From Pseudobutyrivibrio ruminis (lineage in GTDB: Bacteria; Bacillota; Clostridia; Lachnospirales; Lachnospiraceae): DNA of 64,000 nucleotides. Below the pieces are notes generated by a model. It saw only the letters and a program-made list of their open reading frames with translations. It had not been told where the DNA came from and did not search any database. The translations under genes were made by a program, and so were the position numbers. The first letter of the stretch is position 1; each line of letters opens with the position of its first letter. Where the stretch lies: NCBI RefSeq assembly GCF_015057245.1, contig NZ_SVET01000005.1, positions 62,001-126,000 on the forward strand, written 5' to 3'. Of this stretch, positions 24,610 through 33,549 are shown one piece after another.

Positions 24610-27432
24610 ATGAAAGAAAGAAAATACATTAAAATAAAGGGCGCCAACGAGCACAACTTGAAAAATATTAGCCTGGACATTCCTCGTGATGAATTTGTTG
24701 TTCTCACAGGATTATCAGGCTCAGGTAAATCTTCGTTGGCATTTGATACAATTTTTGCCGAGGGCCAGCGCCGTTACATGGAGTCTCTTTCTTCCTACGC
24801 GCGCCAATTCCTTGGTCAGATGGAAAAGCCAAATGTAGAGCACATGGAAGGTATGCCACCTGCCATCTCAATTGATCAGAAGAGCACCAACCACAACCCA
24901 CGTTCTACAGTCGGTACTGTTACAGAAATTTATGACTACTTGCGTCTGTTATATGCTCGATGCGGCGTGCCTCATTGCCCAAATTGTGGCAAGCCAATCA
25001 GCAAACAGACTGTAGACCAGATGGTTGATGCCATTATGGCACTTCCAGAGCGTACAAAGATTCAGCTTCTTGCCCCAGTTGTCCGCGGACGAAAGGGTAC
25101 ACATGAAAAGCTTTTTGAAAAGGCAAAGAAATCAGGCTATGTTCGTGTAAATGTAGATGGCAATGTTTACGATTTATCCGAAGAAATCAAGCTTGATAAA
25201 AATATAAAGCACAACATTGAAATCGTTGTTGACCGACTTGTTATAAAAGAGGGCATCGAAAAGCGTCTTACAGATTCAATCGAGGCGGTGCTTAAGCTGG
25301 CAGAAGGATTAATGATTGTTGATGTTATCGACGGCGAGCCAATCAATTTCTCAGAGGGATTCTCATGTCCTGATTGCGGAATCAGCATTGACGAGGTGGA
25401 GCCACGAAGCTTCTCCTTCAATAATCCATTTGGTGCCTGCCCAGAGTGCTTCGGTCTTGGATACAAGATGGAGTTTGATGAGGATTTAATGATTCCTGAC
25501 AAGAGCCTTTCTTTCAATGAGGGCGCAGTTCAGGTTATCGGCTGGCAGTCTTCAAACAAGTCTACAAGTTTTGCTCATGCTTTGCTTGAGGCACTTGCGA
25601 AGGAATACAAGTTTTCACTGGACACTCCATACAAGGAGCTTCCAGAGAAGATTCGCCACATGTTCATCCATGGATTCGACAAGTCAGTAGATGTTTATTA
25701 TGAAGGCCAACGAGGCCGCGGAGTGTACCCTACCGTATTCGAAGGCCTCATCGAAAACGTTAGCCGTAGATACAAGGAAACATATTCGGAATCAGCAAAG
25801 AAAGAGTACGAGGAGTTCATGTTCTATAGCGATTGTCCATGCTGTCATGGTCAGCGTTTGAAGAAGGAATCCCTTGCTGTTACTTTGGATGATAAAAACA
25901 TCTTCGAAATGACTCAGTATCCTGTCCGTGAATTATACGAAATGATTGACGGTCTTAATCTCACAGAGCAGCAGAAGAAGATTGGTGCTGTTGTCCTCAA
26001 AGAAATCAAGGCTCGACTGAAATTTATGGTAGATGTTGGATTGGATTATCTTACACTTAGCCGTGCCACTGCCACACTTTCAGGTGGAGAGGCCCAGCGA
26101 ATCCGTCTTGCAACACAGATTGGTTCAGGACTTGTTGGCGTTGCCTACATCCTGGATGAGCCATCAATCGGTCTTCATCAAAAAGATAACGACAAGTTGT
26201 TAGCATCCCTGAAAGGCCTTAGAGACCTTGGAAATACGCTGATTGTTGTTGAGCACGATGCAGATACTATGCGCGCTGCGGATTATATTGTGGATATCGG
26301 ACCTCGCGCCGGCAAGGACGGTGGAGAAGTCATCGCTGCTGGTACACCAGAGGAGATTATGGCATGCCCAGAATCTATCACCGGTCAGTATCTTAGTGGA
26401 AAGCTTTGCATCCCTGTTCCAAAGGAGCGCCGCAAGCCAAAGGGCTGGCTCACAATCAAGGGCGCCCGCGAGCACAACCTTAAAAACATCGACGTTGATA
26501 TTCCACTGGGAATTATGACAGTTGTTACAGGTGTGTCTGGCTCGGGAAAGAGCTCCCTTGTAAATGAGATTCTTTACAAGGATTTGGCAAAGCGCCTGAA
26601 TCGTGCAAGAAAGGTTTCTGGAAAGCACGACGATATCATCGGCACAGAGGCACTTGATAAGGTTATCGATATCGACCAGTCTCCAATTGGACGTACACCA
26701 CGATCAAACCCTGCCACATACACAGGTGTGTTTGATTTGATTCGTGATTTATTTGCCGGCACAACCGAGGCAAAGGAGCGCGGATATAATAAAGGAAGAT
26801 TCTCTTTCAATGTAAAGGGAGGCCGATGTGAGGCTTGCTCCGGAGACGGTATCATTAAAATCGAGATGCACTTCCTTCCAGATGTTTATGTTCCTTGCGA
26901 AGTCTGCGGTGGTAAGCGCTACAACCGTGAGACTCTTGAGGTTCACTATAAAGGAAAGACAATTTATGATGTGCTTGATATGACAGTTGAAGAAGCAGTA
27001 GAATTCTTCAAAAATGTTCCAAGCATCCTTAATAAAATTCAGGCACTGTACGATGTAGGCCTTGGTTACATCAAGCTTGGCCAGCCAAGCACAACACTTT
27101 CAGGTGGTGAGGCTCAGCGTATCAAGCTTGCTACAGAGCTTTCACGAAGAGCAACTGGAAAGACAATTTATATCCTTGATGAGCCAACCACAGGTCTTCA
27201 TTTTGACGATGTAAACAAGCTTGTTGAAATTATGCGAAAGCTTTCTGACTCAGGAAATACAGTTGTAGTAATCGAGCATAATCTTGATGTTATTAAGTGT
27301 GCAGATTATATAATTGATATGGGCCTAGATGGTGGAGACCGCGGTGGTACAGTAATTGCTAAGGGAACCCCAGAAGACATCGTAAAAGTGAAAAAGAGTT
27401 ATACAGGTCAATATTTGAAAGAATATATATAA
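24610..27432 (+). CDS. uvrA: UvrABC excinuclease subunit A
   Basis: 940 residues, standard length. Damage-recognition ABC ATPase that loads UvrB. Two nucleotide-binding halves are visible: Walker A GLSGSGKSSLAF near residue 34 and GVSGSGKSSLV near 641; ABC signatures LSGGEAQRIRLATQ near 493 and LSGGEAQRIKLATE near 833. Zinc-binding Cys pairs CPNCGKPI and CPDCG are in the first half and CEACSGDG in the second. It ends in a structured, terminator-bearing intergenic region. Confidence 0.97.
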   Translation: MKERKYIKIKGANEHNLKNISLDIPRDEFVVLTGLSGSGKSSLAFDTIFAEGQRRYMESLSSYARQFLGQMEKPNVEHMEGMPPAISIDQKSTNHNPRSTVGTVTEIYDYLRLLYARCGVPHCPNCGKPISKQTVDQMVDAIMALPERTKIQLLAPVVRGRKGTHEKLFEKAKKSGYVRVNVDGNVYDLSEEIKLDKNIKHNIEIVVDRLVIKEGIEKRLTDSIEAVLKLAEGLMIVDVIDGEPINFSEGFSCPDCGISIDEVEPRSFSFNNPFGACPECFGLGYKMEFDEDLMIPDKSLSFNEGAVQVIGWQSSNKSTSFAHALLEALAKEYKFSLDTPYKELPEKIRHMFIHGFDKSVDVYYEGQRGRGVYPTVFEGLIENVSRRYKETYSESAKKEYEEFMFYSDCPCCHGQRLKKESLAVTLDDKNIFEMTQYPVRELYEMIDGLNLTEQQKKIGAVVLKEIKARLKFMVDVGLDYLTLSRATATLSGGEAQRIRLATQIGSGLVGVAYILDEPSIGLHQKDNDKLLASLKGLRDLGNTLIVVEHDADTMRAADYIVDIGPRAGKDGGEVIAAGTPEEIMACPESITGQYLSGKLCIPVPKERRKPKGWLTIKGAREHNLKNIDVDIPLGIMTVVTGVSGSGKSSLVNEILYKDLAKRLNRARKVSGKHDDIIGTEALDKVIDIDQSPIGRTPRSNPATYTGVFDLIRDLFAGTTEAKERGYNKGRFSFNVKGGRCEACSGDGIIKIEMHFLPDVYVPCEVCGGKRYNRETLEVHYKGKTIYDVLDMTVEEAVEFFKNVPSILNKIQALYDVGLGYIKLGQPSTTLSGGEAQRIKLATELSRRATGKTIYILDEPTTGLHFDDVNKLVEIMRKLSDSGNTVVVIEHNLDVIKCADYIIDMGLDGGDRGGTVIAKGTPEDIVKVKKSYTGQYLKEYI

Positions 27433-27534
27433 AACCGCATGTTAAAATAGGTGAGGAAGATTGCCAATAGGTTACATTTTTTCACAAATCTTCACATAGC
27501 CATCACATAAGCACTGTATATTACTTCATGTACT

Positions 27535-27634
27535 AGCGGAAAGCTAATACCAAATTTTTCATAACTCAGCGACCGAAGGAGACTTTGGTCGCACTCCCCG
27601 ATTAATACGCCAGCGTTTTACGCTGGCTTTTTTT
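27535..27634 (+). ncRNA. Candidate small structured RNA ending in a terminator
   Basis: Three hairpins follow each other: TAGC/GCTA around GGAAA (27535-27547); a 10-bp stem GCGACCGAAG/CTTTGGTCGC closed by a GAGA tetraloop (27569-27592); and the terminator at 27609-27634. The space between uvrA and the next gene is 413 bp, far more than a terminator needs. It could simply be the uvrA 3' untranslated region, and a -10-like TATATT at 27517 is weak. Confidence 0.4.
27609..27634 (+). terminator. Rho-independent terminator downstream of uvrA
   Basis: GCCAGCG (27609-27615) and CGCTGGC (27621-27627) form the stem around TTTTA, followed by seven T bases. Confidence 0.92.
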
Positions 27635-27644
27635 ATTACTCGGA

Positions 27645-27729
27645 TGCCAGTAGCAGACTAGCTCTTAGTATTACTTAAGGAGCCAATCTCGCGACGAAGT
27701 AATACTAAGGCTTGTATGCGTAACTGGCA
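27645..27729 (+). repeat. Structured repeated element, copy 1
   Basis: Outer stem TGCCAGT (27645-27651)/ACTGGCA (27723-27729); inner 13-bp perfect stem CTTAGTATTACTT (27664-27676)/AAGTAATACTAAG (27697-27709). The 3' side reads GCTTGTATGCGTAACTGGC. Copy 2 at 29788-29869 keeps the outer stem and the 3' motif but changes both sides of the inner stem in a pairing-preserving way. It lies upstream of the mreB promoter, in the same orientation as the genes. Confidence 0.7.
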
Positions 27730-27748
27730 AAAGGGAGATTAGAAATAC

Positions 27749-27776
27749 TTGAATAATGAAATAATTCGTATATAAT
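27749..27776 (+). promoter_or_regulatory. Promoter of mreB/mbl gene
   Basis: TTGAAT (27749-27754) and TATAAT (27771-27776) are 16 bp apart, 70 bp before the start codon. A small hairpin CTGCC-GATAA-GGCAG follows in the leader near 27800. Confidence 0.65.
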
Positions 27777-27845
27777 AGAAACGTGAAAATGCGCAATTCT
27801 GCCGATAAGGCAGTAGAATAGATTAGAATTAGAAAGGATAATAAC

Positions 27846-28829
27846 ATGGCAGCATCAGATATCGGAATTGATTTGGGTACAGCAAGCGTTCTTGTATATG
27901 CAAAGGGCAAGGGCGTTGTTTTAAAAGAGCCTTCAGTTGTGGCTTTTGATAGAGATACTAATAAGATTAAGGAAATCGGCGAGGAGGCACGTCTCATGAT
28001 TGGACGTACTCCTGGTAATATCGTGGCAGTTCGTCCACTTCGTCAGGGTGTTATCTCTGACTACACAGTTACAGAGAAAATGATTAAGTACTTCGTTCAG
28101 AAGGCAATGGGCAAGAAGAGCTATCGTAAGCCTCGTATTGCTGTTTGTGTTCCTTCTGGCGCTACAGAGGTTGAGAAGCGTGCCGTTGAGGATGCAGCTT
28201 TTGCAGCAGGCGCTCGTGAGGTTTCTATCATTGAGGAGCCTATCGCAGCAGCTATCGGTGCTGGTATCGATATTTCCCTTCCTATGGGAAATATGATCGT
28301 AGATATCGGTGGTGGTACAGCAGATATCGCTGTTATCTCACTTGGTAGCTCAGTAGTCAGCACATCTATCAAGGTTGCTGGTGATGATTTCGACGAAGCA
28401 ATCGTTCGTTACATGAGAAAGAAGCACAACCTTCTTATCGGTGAGCGTACAGCCGAGGATATCAAGATTAAGATTGGTCGTTGCTTCCCACTTGGCGAGG
28501 CAGAGACTATGGACGTTAGAGGACGTAACCTTGTTTCAGGTCTTCCAAAGACAATCACTGTTTCTTCAGAGGAGACAGAGGAAGCACTCAAGGAATCTAC
28601 AATGCAGATTGTTGAGGCTATTCACTCAGTTCTCGAGAAGACTCCACCAGAGCTTGCAGCCGATGTTGCAGACAGAGGTATCGTTCTTACAGGCGGTGGT
28701 GCACTTCTTCGTGGTCTTGAGGAACTCATCGAGGACCGCACAGGCATCAACACTATGACTGCTGATGAGGCAATGACATGCGTAGCTATCGGTACAGGTC
28801 GCTATGTAGAGCTTCTTGCAGGAGATTAA
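27846..28829 (+). CDS. mreB: MreB/Mbl rod-shape actin homologue
   Basis: 327 residues, close to usual length (~335). Bacterial actin that forms membrane-bound filaments guiding lateral wall synthesis. The phosphate-1 motif IGIDLGTASVLVY opens the protein, phosphate-2 VDIGGGTADIAVISL lies near residue 157, and the adenosine motif VLTGGGALLRGL near 280. The following flgF/flgG-like pair mirrors the Bacillus mbl-flhO-flhP order, so this may be the Mbl paralogue. MreB versus Mbl cannot be settled from this sequence alone. Confidence 0.92.
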   Translation: MAASDIGIDLGTASVLVYAKGKGVVLKEPSVVAFDRDTNKIKEIGEEARLMIGRTPGNIVAVRPLRQGVISDYTVTEKMIKYFVQKAMGKKSYRKPRIAVCVPSGATEVEKRAVEDAAFAAGAREVSIIEEPIAAAIGAGIDISLPMGNMIVDIGGGTADIAVISLGSSVVSTSIKVAGDDFDEAIVRYMRKKHNLLIGERTAEDIKIKIGRCFPLGEAETMDVRGRNLVSGLPKTITVSSEETEEALKESTMQIVEAIHSVLEKTPPELAADVADRGIVLTGGGALLRGLEELIEDRTGINTMTADEAMTCVAIGTGRYVELLAGD

Positions 28830-28904
28830 TTAAATAATATTGAATGTTTGACCCCTTTATATGGTAAAATGATTATGAAAGATAATTTTTTTCCATAAAA
28901 GGGG

Positions 28905-28931
28905 TTAATTTTATTTTCGGAAAACCGATAA
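28905..28931 (+). promoter_or_regulatory. Possible flagellar sigma-D/sigma-28 promoter
   Basis: TTAA (28905-28908), 15 bp, then ACCGATAA (28924-28931) approximates the consensus TAAA-N15-GCCGATAA with two mismatches. It lies 47 bp before the flgF-like gene, where a flagellar-specific promoter is expected. Confidence 0.5.
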
Positions 28932-28977
28932 AAGAGATGGAGAGTATTATAACCAAGTCTAAAAGAAGGGAGACTCC

Positions 28978-29784
28978 ATGGTAAAAGGACTCTATACAGC
29001 CTATACAGGCATGATTAATGAGCAGAAGCGTCTTGATACTATTACTAACAACCTTGCCAACTCCAATACTACAGGCTTTAAAAAGGAAGGCATGGTGGCA
29101 CAGTCATTTGACGAGCGCCTAGCAATCAAGATTAAGGACACATCAGCACTTGCAAACAGACCAGAGGGAATCGGATACATTTCTCTTGGTACAAAGGTAG
29201 GCGAGACTTACACAAACTGGGAGCAGGGCGGATTCCAGATTACCGACAAACCTTCGGATTTAGCAGTTGCAGGAAGCGGTTTCTTCGCAGTTGCGTACAC
29301 AAACAAAGCTGGTGAAACATCAGTCATGTACACAAGAGATGGTGCTTTCACAGTAGACACAGATGGTTATATCAGAACATCCAACGGAGATTACCTCCTC
29401 AATTCAGAGGGAGCCCTTACCGGACAGTACGGCGAGGACTATTACGTACAGATTGATCCAGCACTGGAATATGCAGTAGCTCAGGATGGTACTATCACTC
29501 AGGATGGCGAGGAAGTAGATACAATCGGATTAGTGGATGTAGCAGATTACGATTACATCAATAAATACGGCGAAAACCTCTATTCACTTATTGATGGAGG
29601 AGAAATAATAGAAGCAGAAAATGGCTACATAGAGCAGGGCGTTTTGGAATCATCCAATGTCAATGTAGTGGACGAAATGGTTACAATGATTACCATAGCC
29701 AGAGCATACGAGGCAGGCCAGAAAATGATTCAGGCCGAGGATGAAACGCTTGATAAAACAGTTAATCAAGTAGGACAGGTATAA
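28978..29784 (+). CDS. flgF: Flagellar basal-body rod protein (FlgF/FlhO-like)
   Basis: 268 residues. The N-terminus GLYTAYTGMINEQKRLDTIT then NNLANSNTTGFKK is the flagellar basal-body rod signature; the C-terminus ESSNVNVVDEMVTMITIARA then YEAGQKMI is the matching C-terminal rod domain. It builds part of the axial rod. By order after mreB/mbl it corresponds to Bacillus FlhO. The start ATG 28978 follows AGGGAG. Confidence 0.85.
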   Translation: MVKGLYTAYTGMINEQKRLDTITNNLANSNTTGFKKEGMVAQSFDERLAIKIKDTSALANRPEGIGYISLGTKVGETYTNWEQGGFQITDKPSDLAVAGSGFFAVAYTNKAGETSVMYTRDGAFTVDTDGYIRTSNGDYLLNSEGALTGQYGEDYYVQIDPALEYAVAQDGTITQDGEEVDTIGLVDVADYDYINKYGENLYSLIDGGEIIEAENGYIEQGVLESSNVNVVDEMVTMITIARAYEAGQKMIQAEDETLDKTVNQVGQV

Positions 29785-29787
29785 ATA

Positions 29788-29869
29788 GCCAGTAGGCATC
29801 AAGCTATTTACTTACTAAAGCGAAACGTGTGTTGAGCGTAGTAAGTGAATGCTTGTAGACGTAACTGGC
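29788..29869 (+). repeat. Structured repeated element, copy 2
   Basis: Outer stem GCCAGT (29788-29793)/ACTGGC (29864-29869); inner stem ATTTACTTACTA (29806-29817)/TAGTAAGTGAAT (29839-29850) with one G-T pair, extended by AAGC/GCTT. The 3' side GCTTGTAGACGTAACTGGC differs from copy 1 at two or three bases only. It begins 4 bp after the flgF-like stop. Confidence 0.7.
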
Positions 29870-29896
29870 GAGAGATAACCTAGGAGGAATTAGCTT

Positions 29897-30715
29897 ATGA
29901 TGAGATCTTTGTGGGCTGCAGCTTCAGGAATGAAGAGCCAGCAGACATCAGTAGACACAATTGCAAACAACCTTGCAAATGTTAACACTACAGCATATAA
30001 GGCTCAGAGCACACAGTTCAAGACATTACTATATCAAACACTCCAGGCAACCAGCACAAACGCAGAGGGCGAGGCAAAGCCTACAAGCGCGCAGGTTGGT
30101 CTTGGAACAAGAGTTGCATCAATCAATTCAAACTTTACACAGGGCGCCCAGCTTGCAAATGATAGCAATACAGCAATGTGCATCACAGGCGAAGGCTTCT
30201 TTGCAGTGCAGGATGGTGATGAGACTCACTACACCAGAAACGGTAACTTCACATGGGCTATCGATAATACTGGTGCAAAGGTCCTTACTACAGCTGAAGG
30301 CTATAAAGTACTTGATCAGGCAGGAAAGTCAATTACACTTCCTGCAACAGCAGGTGAAAATGGATTTACAGTAAATCCAGATGACGGAGCTATTTCATAT
30401 AGAAATGCCGATGGCACATACACAGCCACAGGCCAGTCAATTGCTTTGTATCAGTTTACAAACAGAGTTGGTCTTTCAAAAATCGGTGAAAACTTGTATG
30501 ATGAGACTGTAGCTTCCGGTGAGCCAGTTTCAGAATGGAACACAAATGGAGTTATCAGAAGTTCTATTCTTCAGAACTACTTGGAAGGCTCAAATGTCAA
30601 CGTTGCAGATGAAATGGTAAACCTTATCATCTCACAGCGTGCATATGAAATGAACTCAAAGGCGATTACTACTTCAGACACCATGTTGGAGCAGGCTAAT
30701 AACCTTAAGAGATAA
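29897..30715 (+). CDS. flgG: Flagellar distal rod protein FlgG-like
   Basis: 272 residues. The N-terminus MMRSLWAAASGMKSQQTSVD then TIANNLANVNTTAYK is typical of FlgG. The C-terminus LEGSNVNVADEMVNLIISQR then AYEMNSKAI is the conserved rod/hook end. It forms the distal rod of the flagellum. AGGAGG at 29882-29887 precedes tandem ATGs at 29897 and 29900; the first is used here. It corresponds to Bacillus FlhP by order. Confidence 0.9.
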   Translation: MMRSLWAAASGMKSQQTSVDTIANNLANVNTTAYKAQSTQFKTLLYQTLQATSTNAEGEAKPTSAQVGLGTRVASINSNFTQGAQLANDSNTAMCITGEGFFAVQDGDETHYTRNGNFTWAIDNTGAKVLTTAEGYKVLDQAGKSITLPATAGENGFTVNPDDGAISYRNADGTYTATGQSIALYQFTNRVGLSKIGENLYDETVASGEPVSEWNTNGVIRSSILQNYLEGSNVNVADEMVNLIISQRAYEMNSKAITTSDTMLEQANNLKR

Positions 30716-30805
30716 AGTAACAAGCCTACGCGGAGCGGAGGTTAACTAGCTGATAGAAGAGGGGATGCGGATGATACCAAATCTATCTAATAGGGGGATT
30801 GAGAA

Positions 30806-31264
30806 ATGGATTTAACGAGTATGAATACGTATTTGCAATCGCAATACACCAATCAAGCAAAAGCAGCAGCGGAAACAACTGCCAAATCAATTGGCAATAT
30901 TTCCCAGAATTCATCAAGAGAAGAAATCGAAGATGCTGTTAAAAGCTTCGAGACTTACATGATGGAGCAGGTTGTAAAGCAGGTTAAGGAGTCTTTCGTA
31001 AACGAAGACGAAGAAAACAAAGACACAAATATGTCGATGTACAAGGATTTGTATATGGACAAAGCAATCACAGAGGTTGCATCTCAGCTTGTAGATCAAA
31101 TTGGTGGAGATGTAACAGATGATTTTGTTGAGCAGATTATGCGCAACTATGGAATTACCGGAACAACAGGCGCTCAGACAGAAGCCGCAGGTGTTGACGC
31201 AGCTACAGTTTCAGAAGACATCGCACAGGCAAACGCGTCAAAAGTGACAGAAGTTTTAGCATAA
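30806..31264 (+). CDS. flgJ: FlgJ-like rod-binding protein
   Basis: 152 residues. The middle section (VKSFETYMMEQVVKQVKESF ... MYKDLYMDKAITEVASQ) fits the rod-binding domain of FlgJ (PF10135 by memory); there is no C-terminal muramidase domain, as is common in Firmicutes. It acts as a rod-assembly chaperone or cap. The N-terminus is Ser/Thr/Gln-rich and likely disordered. A strong terminator follows directly, closing the flagellar operon. Confidence 0.8.
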   Translation: MDLTSMNTYLQSQYTNQAKAAAETTAKSIGNISQNSSREEIEDAVKSFETYMMEQVVKQVKESFVNEDEENKDTNMSMYKDLYMDKAITEVASQLVDQIGGDVTDDFVEQIMRNYGITGTTGAQTEAAGVDAATVSEDIAQANASKVTEVLA

Positions 31265-31268
31265 TGAC

Positions 31269-31300
31269 CACCGCGTACATATAGTACGCGGTGTTTTTTT
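31269..31300 (+). terminator. Terminator of flagellar operon
   Basis: CACCGCGTAC (31269-31278) pairs perfectly with GTACGCGGTG (31284-31293) around ATATA, followed by seven T bases. Confidence 0.95.
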
Positions 31301-31317
31301 ATGCTATTATTGTACCC

Positions 31318-33549
31318 ATGGAAGAATTAACGGGTTACGTAGAAAACATAATTTTTAGAAATACAGATAATGGATACACAGTTCTGGACTTTGTGGCAGA
31401 TGATGATTTGCTCACATGTACAGGACTTTTTCCTGTAATTGGAGAAGGTGAGAATCTTCTTCTTAGAGGAGAATTTGTGGAGCATCCAACCTACGGAAGG
31501 CAGTTCAAGGTGGTAAGCTATGAGGTGGAGGCACCGGCGGATGAGCTTTCCATGGAAAGATATTTGGGCTCTGGAGCTATCAAGGGAATCGGACCCAAGC
31601 TCGCTGCCAGAGTTGTAAAGAAGTTCGGTGCCGATACATTCAGAATCATAGAGGATGAGCCTGAACGACTTGCGGAGGTAAAAGGCATTTCCATCACAAA
31701 GGCTATGGAAATTTCCGACCAGATTGTTGGAGCTAAGGATATCCGTAATGCTATTATTTTTCTTGATAAATATGGTCTTCACGGCAATAAGGCTATCAAA
31801 ATCTACAATCGTTTTGGCAATGAAATCTACAATGTTATACAGACAAATCCATACAAGCTTGCAGATGAAATCTCAGGAATCGGATTCAAAACTGCAGATG
31901 AAATCGCCAGCCAGGTAGGCATAAAGGTGGATTCTGAATTCCGAATTAAGGGCGGAATACAATACATTCTTGGCCAGGGCGCTGGAATGGGACACACCTA
32001 TCTCCCAATCGAGACCCTCAATCGTATGTCTCAGGATTTGCTAAAGGTAGATGGGGACACAATCGATGCCCAGATTATGAACCTTGCCATGGATAGCAAG
32101 ATAATTATAAAAAAAGACTCTGAAGGAAATCGTCAGGTTTATTCAAAGGCATTCTATCGCATGGAAGAGTCAATTGCCGGCATGCTTCGCGAGCTGGATG
32201 TGAAATATAAGGTTGATAAAGAAGACCTTTCAAACACTATCCGCAGAATCGAAATCGAGGAGAATGTGGAGCTTGATGAGCTTCAGAAAAATGCTGTAAT
32301 TGCAGCGGCAGAGCGTGGATTTTTCGTTCTTACCGGTGGTCCAGGTACTGGTAAAACAACAACTATCACTACAATGATTAAGCTGTTTGAGGACCAGGGC
32401 TATAATATCTTCCTGGGTGCGCCAACAGGTCGCGCAGCCAAGCGAATGAGTGAAGCTACAGGCTATGAAGCTAGAACAATTCACCGTATGCTTGAGGTTG
32501 CAGGCAACATGAATGACGATGATAGCGTCACATCCTTTGCCAGATTCGACCGCAATGAGGAAAATCCTTTGGAGTGCGATGTAATCATTATCGACGAGAT
32601 GTCTATGGTAGATGTTTCATTGATGTATTCACTGCTAAAGGCAATTTCACCAGGCACCAGACTTATTCTGGTAGGTGATGAAAATCAGCTACCAAGTGTA
32701 GGGCCAGGAAATGTTTTAAAGGATATTTTAGCATCAGAAAGATTTACAGCGGTTACATTAAAAAAGATTTTCCGTCAGGCTCAGGAAAGTGACATCGTCG
32801 TAAATGCTCACAAAATCCATCAGGGAGAGCATGTTGTGCTTGATAATAAATCAAAGGATTTCTTCTTTTTAAAGAGAGACGATGCAGATACAATCATCAA
32901 CGTCATGCTCACTCTTGTTAGAGATAAAATGCCAAAATACGTAGATGCAGGTATCAGCGAGATTCAGGTTCTCACTCCTACCAGAAAAGGATTGATTGGT
33001 GTAGAGCGATTAAATGGAATCCTTCAGAATTTCCTGAATCCGCCTGCCCCTAACAAAAAAGAGTGGTCAGGAGATACTCGTATTTTCCGCGAGGGCGATA
33101 AGGTCATGCAGATACGCAACGATTATCAGCTTGAGTGGGAGGTTACTGGTGGCTACAACATCACCATCGAAAAGGGCGTTGGTGTCTTTAATGGAGATGT
33201 GGGAATTATCAAGGATATCAACGATTGGGCTAAGACTATCACGGTAGAATACGAAGAAAAACGAAAAGTGGTTTATCCATTTGCTAACTTGGATGAGTTG
33301 GAATTGGCATATGCCATTACTATTCACAAGTCTCAGGGCTCTGAATATCCAGCAGTTGTAATGCCAGTTATGGATGGCCCAAAGATGTTGATGAACAGAA
33401 ACATTCTCTACACTGCCATTACCAGAGCAAAAAAATGCGTCACCATGGTAGGCGACGCAAATGTATTTTATTCTATGGTGGATAATACATCCCAGGCAGC
33501 AAGGTATTCTGGATTGAAAGACAGAATACAGGAAGCCTTTATAGAATAG
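31318..33549 (+). CDS. recD2: RecD2-type 5'-3' DNA helicase
   Basis: 743 residues from ATG 31318. SF1B helicase of the RecD2 (YrrC) type, acting without RecBC in recombination and replication repair. The N-terminal domain (GYVENIIFRNTDNGYTVL) and helix-hairpin-helix repeats (GIGPKLAARVVKKFG, VKGISITKAME) precede Walker A LTGGPGTGKTTTITT near residue 338, motif II IIIDEMSMVDV near 422 and motif VI TIHKSQGSEYPAVV / YTAITRAKK near the end. Its 3' end overlaps the convergent HD-GYP gene by 11 bp. Confidence 0.93.
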   Translation: MEELTGYVENIIFRNTDNGYTVLDFVADDDLLTCTGLFPVIGEGENLLLRGEFVEHPTYGRQFKVVSYEVEAPADELSMERYLGSGAIKGIGPKLAARVVKKFGADTFRIIEDEPERLAEVKGISITKAMEISDQIVGAKDIRNAIIFLDKYGLHGNKAIKIYNRFGNEIYNVIQTNPYKLADEISGIGFKTADEIASQVGIKVDSEFRIKGGIQYILGQGAGMGHTYLPIETLNRMSQDLLKVDGDTIDAQIMNLAMDSKIIIKKDSEGNRQVYSKAFYRMEESIAGMLRELDVKYKVDKEDLSNTIRRIEIEENVELDELQKNAVIAAAERGFFVLTGGPGTGKTTTITTMIKLFEDQGYNIFLGAPTGRAAKRMSEATGYEARTIHRMLEVAGNMNDDDSVTSFARFDRNEENPLECDVIIIDEMSMVDVSLMYSLLKAISPGTRLILVGDENQLPSVGPGNVLKDILASERFTAVTLKKIFRQAQESDIVVNAHKIHQGEHVVLDNKSKDFFFLKRDDADTIINVMLTLVRDKMPKYVDAGISEIQVLTPTRKGLIGVERLNGILQNFLNPPAPNKKEWSGDTRIFREGDKVMQIRNDYQLEWEVTGGYNITIEKGVGVFNGDVGIIKDINDWAKTITVEYEEKRKVVYPFANLDELELAYAITIHKSQGSEYPAVVMPVMDGPKMLMNRNILYTAITRAKKCVTMVGDANVFYSMVDNTSQAARYSGLKDRIQEAFIE

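Noticed and set aside
27433..27845. Cyclic-di-GMP riboswitch near the flagellar genes
   Set aside because: The GEMM core motifs could not be found; the hairpins there have a different layout.
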